A stretch of DNA of 64,000 nt, from contig LSYV01000006.1 of the NCBI GenBank assembly GCA_001584585.1, forward strand, positions 2,566,326 to 2,630,325, read 5' to 3'. Positions 12,221 through 23,429 of this stretch are shown here, one piece after another; positions within the stretch are counted from its first letter, which is position 1, and the number at the start of each line of letters is the position of its first letter. This stretch comes from Gonium pectorale. Its lineage: Eukaryota > Chlorophyta > Chlorophyceae > Chlamydomonadales > Volvocaceae. A program made the position numbers and the translations under genes. The notes under the pieces are model-generated. The model was not told the DNA's origin, made no database searches, and worked only from the letters and a program-made list of their open reading frames with translations.

Positions 12221-13584
12221 CACGGTGTCGTCGTATGTATTAATGGACTGCGCGTCAGCGTTCAGATAGTGATTGCGGAACAGCATGGAGCGCGTGCCTC
12301 TGGCACACGTGCCTGATAGCTGACGGTGGCTGCCAAGCAGCGGGTGTCGGGTGGAGTGCTTTCCCTGACAGAAGTGGGGTCTAGAGCTGCGGGCTTGTGA
12401 CAGAGCGGCTTTGCAGGTGGGCAGTGAGCGGTTGAGTGTAGGCGAAGGGTCCGAGAGCTCGGGCCTGGCGTTGGAGATTTGAACTTAACCCGCTGGCCTG
12501 CATTTGCGCATGGGACTGTGTTAGAGGGACGGTGGTGCCTGTTTTACGTCGGACCAGCATATGCACAGCGTCAATGAGAGGGATTCGAGTGCGTGCCCTG
12601 TGTGGAGGGCCACTTCGCTCGGGCAACCAATGACCCGCGGGTATCAATGCCGCGGGCCCGCGGCAGGCCCCTTGGTCTCTTGATAACTGTACTTTTGCCG
12701 GGGGGGAATTCGAAGGTGTGCTCGTGCGTGACGGAGACAGGGAGAATGAACGCTGAGCATGTGGCCTCGTTGCCGCTGGCGTTACAGACACCATTGATAT
12801 TTGTGTGCCCCTGTATTGCACGAAATGGCACTGTCGGTACGCGCCTTCATTTTCCTTGACATTATGATTCTGTACAGCGCAGGACTTGTCAGCTAGGTAA
12901 ATCAGGCCATTACCTTGAGAGTCCGATTCAGTACGAGCCTTATTTGGGTCAGTGGTTGCCGCTTGTTGCCCGTTACAGATTACAACCAGCAGCGAACCAG
13001 CCACCACCCTCACCACCGCACCCGCCCGTGCATCCGCCTTGCTAACCATATGCTTGGGGCAGATCATGCCCCCGACGGGGGGGTCGGGGGCTGCAGGGGC
13101 GCCGCCTGGATACGCGCGACGTGCGGACGGCCTGCAGAGTAGAGGGCCGAACAGGCGGAGAGCGATCGGTGCGAATGTGACTGTCGCACTGCCGCTCCCA
13201 GGCGTCCTCCCGCCCACTTTGAACCGAATAACCACCTCAGCCTGATCATCGCCGCCCTCTGGGCCTCGGACGACTTCACTTCCACCTAAATGGAGGATCA
13301 GGATACTTAGCTTGTATTGCCTCTGTATCTGATAGCATATACGTTGACGCTTGGAGAAGTCGCTAGTTCCACTGCGTCCTTCGCGAGCCATCCGGAAACG
13401 ACGCGACGCGAAGGCTCTGGGTCTTGGGCGCTGCTACTTAACCCCTGTGACCTTCATTGTAAGACAAAAATACGTTTTGCTTATAGGTTGCCAGCTCACA
13501 ACTTGACCGAACCCACAACTGCCGCTTTACTCATCACTCTCTCGCTCTGCTGTGTGCGGTCTGCTCTTCCTCGCAATCCCAATC
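12221..13584. other. Intergenic region upstream of HSP22
   Basis: No gene is recognised. A minus-strand frame stays open from 13391 to 12381 (336 codons), but its composition is mixed, it resembles no family, and long open frames are common at this GC content. The final stretch before 13585 should hold the HSP22 promoter. A TATA-like TTATAGG lies at 13481-13487, about 100 bases upstream of the start codon. No properly spaced run of GAA/TTC heat-shock elements was found. Confidence 0.4.
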
Positions 13585-14061
13585 ATGGCACTGACTCTCT
13601 TCAATGATCCCTTCGTGATGGACATGGACCGCACCATGACCCGCATGCTTAACTCGCTCGGCGCCATCTCCCCCGCTGGGTCTCGCCCGGGCGCCTCCCG
13701 CAACCACGCATCCGGATCCTTCGCTATGCCCATGGACATTGTAGAGACTTCCTCGGCGTACGAGTTGACGGCGGACACGCCCGGCATGTCGCCCGATGAC
13801 CTCAAGGTGGAGCTGCACGAGGGCGTGATAACGCTCAGCGGCAGCCGCAAGATCGTTCGTGACGACAAGGACCCTGCCGGCAAGGTGTGGCGCAGCGAGC
13901 GCTCCTCCTACAGCTTCAGCCGCTCCTTCGTGCTGCCGGACAATGCCGACGCGGACGCCATCAGCGCCAGCATGGACCGCGGGGTGCTCAAGCTGACGGT
14001 GCCCAAGAAGGAGCCGCAGCCCAAGCCGCAGCCCAAGAGGATTGCTGTCACGGGCGCGTGA
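13585..14061 (+). CDS. HSP22: Small heat-shock protein, HSP20/HSP22 family
   Basis: This is an ATP-independent holdase chaperone that binds unfolding proteins during heat or oxidative stress. It is a single exon of 158 residues. The N-terminal arm is MALTLFNDPFVMDMDR. The alpha-crystallin domain covers roughly residues 50-145, with PMDIVETSSAYELTADTPGM at its start, VKVELHEGVITLSG in the middle and the DRGVLKLTVPKKEP segment before the C-terminal tail. The tail ends KRIAVTGA, with an IAV motif of the I-x-V type used for oligomerisation. There is no transit peptide, so a cytosolic location is likely. An upstream in-frame ATG at 13552 would add 11 hydrophobic residues. The internal start was chosen because it begins at the family N-terminus. 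Confidence 0.95.
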   Translation: MALTLFNDPFVMDMDRTMTRMLNSLGAISPAGSRPGASRNHASGSFAMPMDIVETSSAYELTADTPGMSPDDLKVELHEGVITLSGSRKIVRDDKDPAGKVWRSERSSYSFSRSFVLPDNADADAISASMDRGVLKLTVPKKEPQPKPQPKRIAVTGA

Positions 14062-14301
14062 GGCGCAGGGACGGCATGGATGCAGCGGCAAGGGGGCTCC
14101 CTAATGTTTGGTAGTTGGTCGTAGGTATTGGACGGAGCGCTTTGGCAGGGATGGATAGGATTGCCTAGCTATGCAAGAAGGCGATGCCACACAGTGATAA
14201 GGACGACTGAGAAGAGAGAGGGCAAAGATAGCGCCGGGCTGTTCCCTGCAAAGTTGTAGGCCATTGACAGTGATTAAAGATATGGTATGTTGGCTGTGAA
14301 C

Positions 14302-14306
14302 TGTAA
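14302..14306 (+). terminator. Polyadenylation signal of HSP22
   Basis: TGTAA lies 240 bases after the HSP22 stop. The rest of 14062-14932 holds the two convergent 3' UTRs of HSP22 and PEX10, and no other gene is visible. Confidence 0.55.
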
Positions 14307-14932
14307 GCACAGAAGCACTGGAAAGATGATGCTCCCGTGGGTGCTTCTTAGATAGGCGTGTGGCTTTTTCGTGGATGTTAGGATACAGCGGCTTGTTGTG
14401 GCAGGTCGGAATGGCATGGAAATTCAACTGGTCGGGGTCTAGCATGGCTGGAGATGCGAAGGAGAAGCCATTTAGGGCGAACATGGTGACTGCTGTAGTC
14501 ACCCACGGTATAGGGATATAGCTTGCGGCTTCAACGGTGGACACCGGCGCTCCTGGACAGACCCACCTATGCAACGCCGGACATGGATATGTAACGTTAA
14601 GAGTGAGCCAACCGTCAACACGGGCGTGACCGACGTGTCCCTTGCCCATTGTGGTTTGCACCATGGTCAAGGTAGCAGTCCTCTCGGCGCCACACCAGAC
14701 CACCAGACCCCAAAAGCAGTTGCATCGCATGTAGGCGGGGACCGGACTCCGTGCACACATACAGCCGCCCGCATATAGAACACATACTTGCAGCCGTACA
14801 GATGCCAGCCGTAGTTTCGTGAGCATTGACTGATTGACAGGTCAACAGCAGGATATGTGCAAGCGGCTGCCTGCAGCGCCGCGAGCACCCTCCCGCCATT
14901 AACACTCATTCCTGCCCGCGTGGCCGCGGTGA

Positions 14933-17900
14933 TCACACGTTTGTGTGGTACAGCGCCACCAGCTGCTGCGGCCGCACGTCGGAACGGCACAGCGGGCACT
15001 CGGGCTTTTCGAGGCACCTGCGGAGGGGAGGGAGGGGAAATGCACGGCGCGGTCATGCACAGCTACGCACACTAGCTGGTGTGGGGTAGTGGGTTTGGAA
15101 GGCATTCTCAGTAGAGAAGCCTGGGGGCGCATGTCCGTCCCGAGGTCAACAACTGGGGGCTGAGAGGCTGAGAGCTGGGCGCTGGCGCCATCCCTCCCTG
15201 TGGGTCCTGTGCATGCATGGACCACGAGGCCGGCGTTTTGAGCGGGCTGAGAAGTCCGGACCGGCCACCTTGCAGTCTAGACCGACACTCAAGCCCGATC
15301 GCGAAAGCTGGTGTGGGGTGGGGTGGGGTGCGACTGGGTTCAGCTCAGGCTGTCGGCAGTGGGCGACCATGATGCAAGCCCGCTGGTCGAGACAGCCCGC
15401 CCCGCGCTGGCTACCAGGGTTCGCACCGACGCCCTGCGCCCATCACAACCTCCGATGTCGCGGCCCGCTCAGCCGGTGCCACCCGCTGCAGCCAGGAGCC
15501 CACCCACCCAGCCACCCACCAGGCGGTGATGCAGCCCCAGCAGAAGGTGTGTCCGCAGGGAGTGCTTGTGGGGTGGCTTTTGGGGGACAGGCACAGCGGG
15601 CAGCTCCGCCGCGACGTCAGCACGGGCAGCACACAGCCGCCAGCCGCCGCAGCACTGCGCCGCTGCTGCTCGCCCGTCGTCACGGCTGCGCCGCTGGCAT
15701 CCTGCTGCGGCTGCGGCGGCTGCGGCGATGGCTGCTTGCGCTGCTTCAGCGCCGCTGGCCGGCGCTGCTGCGTTGCCCCAAACAGCACCGCCTCCCAGCC
15801 ATCCTCGGCAACGTCCTCGTCCACGTCGCCCGCCCCCGCTTCATCCTCGTCCTCCCCCTGACCCACTCCGCCTCCCGCTTGCTCCGGCTGCTGTCCCTGG
15901 GGCGCGCCGCCGCTTGCCTCACCGCCTCCGCCGTGCCTGTCCACCGCCTCCGCTGCCAATCCCTCACCCATCTTCTCCTCCGCCTCCTCCTCCCCTTCCT
16001 CGTCCCAGTCACTGAGTGGGTCATCCAAGAAAACCGCTGGCTCGCCCTCCTCCGCGTATCGCTGCTGTGCCCTGCCACCATGGACGCCCTCAACCGGGGC
16101 GCCGGCAGCCCGCTTGGCGGCCGCCGCCCGCTCCGCCGCCAGCCCGCGCAGTGCGGCCCGCAGCTGGGCCGCTGCCACCACAGACAGCTGCAGCCCCAGC
16201 AGCAGCCCCAGCACCCGGTAGGAGGGCCGCCTGCGGGGAGCCGGCGATGGCATTAGCGTCCAACCAGGATTAGGCAAGGCGCGGGGGTCGGGACAAACAG
16301 GAGAGGCCGAGGGGGAAGTGACAGCGAGCATGCGCGGAAGAGAGTGTCGAGCAGAGCGGGGGAGGGGCCATTGCCCAGGACAGCGCTGGTGGTGGGGGGG
16401 GGCAAGAGACCGCGCGGGCGCGCCCCGCCGCCCCCCAGCCACCTTCATCACCCAATCCTCCGCACTCCCGAGTGCAACGGTAGGTTCCCGTTCCAGCATC
16501 CGCCCACCCGGGCGCCCACCCCAGCTGCAACCCCTGGAAGCCACCCACCCCTGTAGGGGCCGCATGGACAGGCTGTACCGCACTCCCGCCAGCCAATGCG
16601 GCAGGCTGTAGTACGCCCCGTACAAGTAGAACAGGGCGAGGTGCAGCCGGCCGGTGTATGACAAAAGGGGCCTGCGGGGAAAGTCACAGCGGGAACACCG
16701 GCGGCGTAACGCCCCTTGCCCAGCCATGCTGCGGCAGCGCGCCATATCGGACACTGCAAGCACTGCAAAGCTGGAGCCGCCAATAAACGGGTGAGCTGCC
16801 CTCTTGACTCCAACCGGCAGCTGGGTGCCGGGGGACCCACCTGAGGCGAGGCCACAGCCGCACAAGCGCCCGCCAAATCCGCCCTAACCGCGCCGCCAGC
16901 GCTGCCACCAGCAGCCGCAGCCAGCCCGAGCCGCTGCCGCGCCGCCTCCCCGCCGCTCCCGCCGCAGAGCCGGGGCCCACGTCGGCACCCGGTCCTGACG
17001 CGTGGCGCTCAGCGCGCCCTGTCGCTCCCGCCTCCCCCTCGGCGCCCTCGTCCTCGTCCTCGTGCCCGGCTGTCCAGCGCCGCTCTCCGAAGCCATCTGG
17101 ATCCGCATCACCGCCCCAGCGCTCCACTCCCGCTTCGTCGCTTAGCTCCAGCCCTCCTGCCTGTCCCTCCTCTGCCGCGCTGTCCAGCCGCCCAGCCAGT
17201 CGGTCCGCGGCGTAGGGCCCCGCGGACAGCAGCACGGGCAGCAGCAGGCGCCGCAGGAGGCCTGGCTGGTGGCCGTCGGCTGTGCCGCGATGCGCAAGAT
17301 GGGGTACGGGGCGTGGCGAGGTGGTGGGGGGTTTGCAGGGAAATGGGTGCAGCGTAAGGGTAAAGAAGGGCCCTCGGCCCCTGACAGCTCTGCGTGCAGT
17401 TAAGGCACTGCATTCATGGGGCGGACCGGGCTGTGCCGGACGCCCTGTTTGCGTCCCAGCATCCTGATGGCGACCCAGATACGGTACCGTACACAATCGC
17501 GCCCACCGGTCACTTGCAGCATGCCGCAGTACTCCTCCCCTAGGGTTGACGAGCCCAGCCCAGTGGTGAGTCCGTGGTACAGCAGCGTCGCAACCAGCTT
17601 GATCTCCCTGAGTGCATGGGGGGACAGAGGGGCGTATTGGTGAAGGGGCGGGTGCGGGAGCCGTTGCCTGTACCGGGTCGGGACGACGGTTTTGCTCTTG
17701 GCCCCTGCCGAACACACCTGGCGAACTGGAGCGCGCGAAAGGGCCCAAAGAGGCGCCGTGCCACCTCACGAGTCGCTTCCACGTACTGCTCAATGTAGGA
17801 GTCATCCTGGGGGGTTAGACGCGTCGGCACATGATGAGCGCGACACAGTCAGCAACTTTCTACCACTTCCTTCGCCCCACCTTCTGGCTCGCCCGCACAA

Positions 17901-17976
17901 TGTCAGGCTGTGAAGCGGAGAGGAGCCTCAGCGACGCCGGCACAGCCTCCTCGGAAGCCGGTTTTGGTTGCGTCAT
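14933..17976 (-). CDS. PEX10: Peroxin-10, RING-type E3 ubiquitin ligase of the peroxisomal membrane
   Basis: PEX10 forms the PEX2-PEX10-PEX12 ligase complex that ubiquitinates the import receptor PEX5 so that it can be recycled. Exons are 17976-17881, 17806-17718, 17607-17507, 17279-16841, 16671-16549, 16230-15520 and 15017-14933. They total 1644 bases and close exactly in frame at TGA (547 residues). The N-terminal family motif is PDIVRASQK joined to [20 protein letters not shown]. The C-terminal RING is [20 protein letters not shown], then CWGCITAW, then [11 protein letters not shown], ending LVALYHTNV as in plant PEX10. The protein is longer than plant or fungal PEX10 (about 330-400 residues) because of acidic, Gly/Gln-rich inserts in the fourth and sixth exons. 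It lies divergent from the PLP enzyme. Confidence 0.95.
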
Positions 17977-18281
17977 ACCGGCAACTCTTTACGAAGCCAA
18001 TCCCTATTGCAGAGTTCCTTCACATCAGCATAGAGGAATACGAATCAAACTACTGAATTGCTCTGTCTAGTTCATCATATACTGTCGATTCTTTAGCTTG
18101 CTTCAATTATCGTTTTGTATAAACCATAACTGCGTTCTCTGTTGAGAGCGTTGGCCAGTCCATTTTGAAACCGTAGCTGGAGCGTGGGCGGTCCCGTGCG
18201 AGCGACACCCGTGCAGGACGCTACCCCAAACCCAGCAACCAGAACTCAACTACTTCGCGGGCGTGGGCGTGGGGGCGCCGA
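17977..18281. promoter_or_regulatory. Shared 5' region of PEX10 and the PLP enzyme
   Basis: These 305 bases separate the two divergent start codons. The middle (about 18040-18130) is AT-rich compared with the flanks. TATAAACC at 18118-18125 is TATA-like on the plus strand. Both core promoters are expected here. Confidence 0.45.
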
Positions 18282-21200
18282 ATGGGCGGCCTCGGCGATG
18301 TCGTGCGTCACTTTGGCCTGAAGGCGGTCTACGTGCTCGTGGCATATGGCGTGACCCGAGTGGTGGACGCGGGGAAGCTGCGGCAGCTGCTTCGTGGGAG
18401 GCGCAAGAGTGCTGGCGGGGAGAGGGAGCGCCCTGTTGGTGCGTCCCCCTCCGCCGAGGGGAGAATGGCGTGTGACACGGGCGACGAGAGGACACGGAGG
18501 CACTTGGGTTTCACCCTCAATCTCCTCCCGTCCTTTCCCTTCCCCTTGGTGCTAAGCAGCTCGTGTCCCCACCAAGTGCGTACACAAAGTTCTGCCGCCC
18601 TGCCTCCCGCAGACGCTCGCCCCGCGCCGCCCAAACCTGCCGCCCCGCGCTACCGCATCTACCACAACCCGCGACGTGACTTTCAGCCTAGCAATCCGGG
18701 GTAAGCGTTCCCGGACAGGTGTGCATCTGATATGCAGAGCCCACACGGCTCTCCCATGGCCCCGAGCGGCGCGCCCAGGGGACGAAGTCAAAACCCTGAG
18801 TCTGAACTCGCCCCCCCAGGCCCCAGCACAGGAGCAGCCATCACCAAGCTGCGTCATACTGCGGCTGCCCCGGCTGCAGGCTTCAAGCCGCGCATACCCA
18901 AACGCATCCCCTCCTTACAGCCCCAGGCCCCTTGACTAGCGTGTGGCCTTGGCTCTACGCGCCCCCTGTTTCGCTACAGACTCCCATGCCCATGCACCGC
19001 CTTCGCCCTTGCTTGGCTGCCATCCGGACCCCGCCGCAGGTGGATCCGTGAGGCCGCGGATCTGGATCCTGCCGACCTCGCCACGGACCTGTCCTGGCAG
19101 TGCCCGCAGCTGATAGCCTTCCAGGTGCGGCTCCGGCTGTGGCGGCGGCGGCGCCCATGCGTGACTGCATGACGAGGCGCGAGTGAAGGGGAATGCGGCC
19201 TCACCGGATCGTGTACGCGGGGTCATGTGAACGGAATAGATTTTGTGCAGTTACAGTGGTGCTGCTGACGTGGAGTTGCCTGCGTGGCGGCATGGGTTGG
19301 GCGGCCCCTCAATCCAGACAGCCTTCGCGCCCTTTATGGATTCTGGTACCATCCTTCATGGATTTGGGTACCATCACCTCCTACGACGCCTCATCGGCGT
19401 GGCCCCTTCCCAACCCCACCCCACCCCCGGCAGGCCAAGCTGGCTGGCCAGGCCAAGCTGAGGCAGCAGCCTTTGCCGGCCACCCCTGATGCCGGTCGGG
19501 GCGCCGCAGGCGGGGACGGGGAAGCAGGCCCGGCCCCGCCCGCGCACGCGCCACCAGCCGCAGCGCCGCCCGCCGGTCCCGGCCCCGGCTCGATCTCGTT
19601 TGGTCGCCAGGCGCGCAAGCAGCTGTTTGCGCTGGAGCCCGGGGTGACATACCTCAACCACGGCAGCTACGGCGCGGCGTTCAGGTGAGGTGCCTTCCCC
19701 CGCATCGAGTACAGCACAACCCGGGCAACAGAGACCACACGCCCGGGCTTGGGTCAGAAGCGCAGGGCGGCTAGCGCAGGGCGGCTAGCGCAGGGCGGCT
19801 AGCGCACGTCGGCGCGATGGCGGCACTACCGCTCCTGGCTTGTCCAGGCTGCGGACGGACCTGCCGGCCTGGCAGTACCGTGGCGCCCAGCGTATTCCGC
19901 TTGACCGCCTCATCCGCTCCCCACTCCCTGCCCGCCCCCCTGCTCCGCCCCACCCCGCCCCACCAGGCTGGCCCTGGACGTGCGGTCCTGGTACCAGCAG
20001 CAGCTGGAGGCCCAGCCGGTGCGCTTCATGGAGACGGTGGCGCTCAAGGGTGCGGGCGTGGCCGGGCAGGGGTAGGGCGGGGCCCGGGCCGGGGCCGGGG
20101 CGGGCAGGACAAGGAGCAGAGGATGGCCACAGAGGCGGGTGCGTCGTGTGATGCACGGAGCGAGTTAGGCGACGGCGGGGCCGGGACCAGGGCGGGCCAC
20201 GGAGGCGGGTGCGTCAGGTGCTGCACCAGCGAGCGAGCAAGCCCCCCACCGCTCCTGCTGACGCCGCCCTCCGCCGCAGGCATGGTGGCGGCTGTGGCGG
20301 ATGCGGCTCGCTTTGTGGGCGCTTCCCACCGCGACGTGGTCCCGACGGTGAATGCTACCAGCGCCGTGTGCGCAGTGCTGCGCGCGGTGCCCCTGCGGCG
20401 GGGAGACTGGGTGCTCACCCTCAACACAACCTACTCAGCGGTGGGTGGGTGCGCCGGGGGCCGGGGGGCGGGGGCCGGGGGGCGGGGCTTACATTGCGAT
20501 GAATTGCCTGGGCGACGCGAGGGTAGCGGATGGGGATCTTGAGGCGAGGGTGAGCGCGTAAGGTGCCTTCGTACGAGATGTAAAGAGCCACAAGCGCTGT
20601 CGTGCACGGGGTTGTATGAAAGCACATCAGTACGGGAAAGCATGAGGAGAGCGGAGAACGCTGGAGGAAGGCGCTGGAACGAGTGAGTGGTGCGCCCCGC
20701 TGGCTAGGACGCAGGTCAAGAGCGCGGTGGCGCGGGCGGCCGCGGCAGCAGGGGCGAGCGTTATCGAGGCAAGTGGGGCCGGCGGGTGGGGGCCTGGGGA
20801 TTAGTGCTGCCTTGGGACCGCAGTGAACGGTGTTGCTGTCAGCGCGCATCAGCACCACCGTGCACAACCAGCGGCATGGCATGTAGCCCAGTCCAGGAGG
20901 ATGCCTAGTGTTATGGGGCCAGGCAAGATGGCCTTTTCTATGAATGACGTTAAAGATTACGGCGAATACCTCCGCCGCCTGCCCGTGGGGCCACAGGTTC
21001 AGCTGGGGCTGGAGGAGCTGCAGTGGCCAGCGTCGGTTTTAGGCGCGGTGCAGGTGCGGGTGGTGTTGGTGGTGGAGAGGGGTCGCAGGGGTGGGAGTGC
21101 GCAGCAGGGAGGCAGGGAGCAGGGCTGAGCGATGTAACGGTAGCAGGGGCCGCCCCGCACCGCCCACCATCAAGCCCCGCCCCACGCCGCCTGGCGCGCG

Positions 21201-23429
21201 GGCGAGCGACGGGGAGTCGGCTTCACTGCGCCACGAGCCCTCGATGCGTGTGGGGTGTGCATGTGCAATTGGGCATGGGCGTGGGATGCATGCTGGCGTG
21301 GCGGCCGAGCCAGGCGGTTGCGGGCGACCGTGCGGCCTCCGACAGTGTTGACAGTACGGTATGCGACCCTGGGCCTTGCTTGGGTTGCATTGACGGGGGC
21401 AACACAGGAGGCAGCCGCAACCAGGGCCTGCAGGTCTTTGGCTGCCACGTTGGTGCCCTGACCACCGCGCGATCCCGCCCTGCCCTGCCGCCAGGCTGCG
21501 CTGAGCGCGATTGGCGGCGGCCGGCGGCTGCGGCTGGCCGTGCTCGACCACGTGGTGTCGTTCCCGCCCGTGGTGCTGCCCGTGGCGGCCCTCACGGCAG
21601 CCTGCAAGCAGGTGGGGTGCGCGAGCTGCCGGAGCGGCTCACAATGCTGAACGGCGAGCGTTCATGTGGAAGGGTGGCCTCTCACGAGTAGCTGCATTGC
21701 TGTGTGCATGTTGGAGCAAAGCGCCTGGCCCCTCCAGGGCCGTATTACTGCTCTCCCATTGCAGAGGTATATGAGTGCTGATCGCACACCAACACTCCCC
21801 CTCGAGCAGCACTCCAACGATACCCTGCCAGGGTTGTGCTGTTGAATGAACAGGCGCCCTTGACGCGGGGGAACTCCGTGCGGTCTCCCCACGGCGGGGA
21901 AACCCACCAACCCACCAACCCGCCCACCGGTTCGGCTGCGGGAGCCGGCAGGGGCAGGAAACGTTGTGGAAGCGGGACAGCTTGTGGGTGTGGGTCGTGT
22001 AGCCGCCTTGCGTCCTTGGTCCCGCCCCAGCACGTTGCTCCGTGTTCCTGTTTCGATGCAACTTGGTTCCCAAATTCCTGCCCCTGCCCCCAGGTCGGTG
22101 CGCAGGTGCTGGTGGACGGGGCGCACGCCATCGGGAATGTGCCCCGGCTGCAGGTGGGCGGGTGGCTGGGAGGGGGGCCTGGGGTGGGAGTGGAGGCGCG
22201 GGCGCAACGCAGTCATAGACTCCACCACGCAATCTTAATGTTGTAGGAAGGCGTCTGAGCACGCCATGCCTCCGGCCTACCCTCCACGGCTGGATCGGTC
22301 TTTTGAACCGCTGTCATACCATTTTGTCACGGGGATTGAGATACCGTTTAATTACGGTATTCGCTCCGCCCCGTGTTCCATTGCACGCCGCTAGAGCTGA
22401 TAGCAGTAAGGCCCGCTTGCCTTGCACGCTTGCAGGCCATCGATCTGACGGGCCGCGTTTGCGTCCCTCCTGCCTGTCCGCCCCCGGCCTTTGCATCCAG
22501 GTCCCCTCCATCGGCGCCGACTACTACACCGCCAACCTGCACAAATGGGGCTGCTCGCCCAAGGGCGCGGCGCTACTGTGGGTGGCGCCCGAGCGGCAGG
22601 AGGACCTGCTGCCGCTCACCACCAGCCACGGAGCCGGGCTGGTGCGGGGCGGGGCGGGAGGCGCATGGGGGTACCGTAGTGGTGCTGGGGCCCAGCGGGG
22701 TGGTGCGGGGCGGATGCTGTCGGCCTGCAGCGTTCAGGAGTTGCAGCACGCGCCCCACTCATGTGGCTCTCCTGCCCGCATGCACATGCCCACGTCGCCA
22801 GCTGTGCCTGTGCAAACCAGGGGGCGCGACGGCCCGGGCTCAACAGCGGCCTCAAGGACGTGTCCACCCCTGCCAACCCCCGCCCGATCGCCCGACCAGC
22901 CGACTGCCCATCCGCCCGACCGCGCCAGGGATTCCGCGCCGAGTTCCTCTGGCAGGGCACCTCTGACCCGTCTGCTTGGCTGGCGGTGCCGGCGGCCCTG
23001 GCGGTGCTGCGCTGGCTGGGGCCGCAGCACGTGGCGGAGCGCAACGCAGCGCTGGTCGCAGAGGCGGCCGCAGCGCTGCGGGCGCGGTGGGAGGCGCGCG
23101 CGGCGATGGGGACCGGCCCGAATCCGGCTGCGGCGGGCGAGCTTGGCCGGCCGCCGCTGTCGTTGCTCGCGCTCGGCGGCGGGGGCGACTGGGCTGCTGG
23201 CAGCGGCGCTGCGGGCATGCTCGCCGTGCAGCTGCCGCCGCTGCGTGGTTACGAGGTCAGCGCGGGCAGTGCTGTGCGGCTGCAGCGGTGGCTGCGGGAG
23301 GAGAAGGACATCGAGGTGCCGGTGGTGTGCGCTCTGGGGTGCCTGTGGGTGCGCATCTCAGCGCAGGTGTATAACGAGGCAGCGGACTATGAGGAGCTGG
23401 GGGCGGCGGTGGAGGCGCTGCAGGGGTAG
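18282..23429 (+). CDS. Class V PLP-dependent enzyme (cysteine desulfurase/epimerase fold), N-terminally extended
   Basis: This is a fold-type I PLP enzyme of the aminotransferase class V group, close to plant L-cysteine desulfhydrase-like and isopenicillin N epimerase-like proteins; the substrate is not known. Exons: 18282-18393, 18613-18700, 19040-19124, 19434-19684, 19967-20049, 20280-20440, 20714-20772, one near 20910-21051, 21495-21611, 22094-22153, 22501-22641 and 22929-23429. Most junctions fit in frame; the exon near 20910 is uncertain. Key motifs are PGVTYLNHGSYGA at the start of the domain, VDGAHAIGNVP for the cofactor aspartate and histidine, and YYTANLHKWGCSPKG with the Schiff-base lysine. 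About 160 residues precede the domain, including a hydrophobic stretch (LKAVYVLVAYGVTRVV) and a Pro/Ala-rich linker. In-frame splicing ties them to this gene. Confidence 0.85.
19761..19802. repeat. Three perfect copies of a 14-bp tandem repeat
   Basis: The unit CGCAGGGCGGCTAG is present at 19761-19774, 19775-19788 and 19789-19802. It lies in the intron after 19684 of the PLP enzyme gene. Confidence 0.95.

Noticed and set aside
12381..13391. 336-codon minus-strand open frame upstream of HSP22
   Set aside because: No family resemblance, no consistent composition and no splice context; long open frames arise by chance at this GC content.
13300..13560. Heat-shock elements upstream of HSP22
   Set aside because: Several GAA and TTC triplets are present, but their spacing does not follow the 5-bp modular pattern over three units, so I do not claim an HSE.
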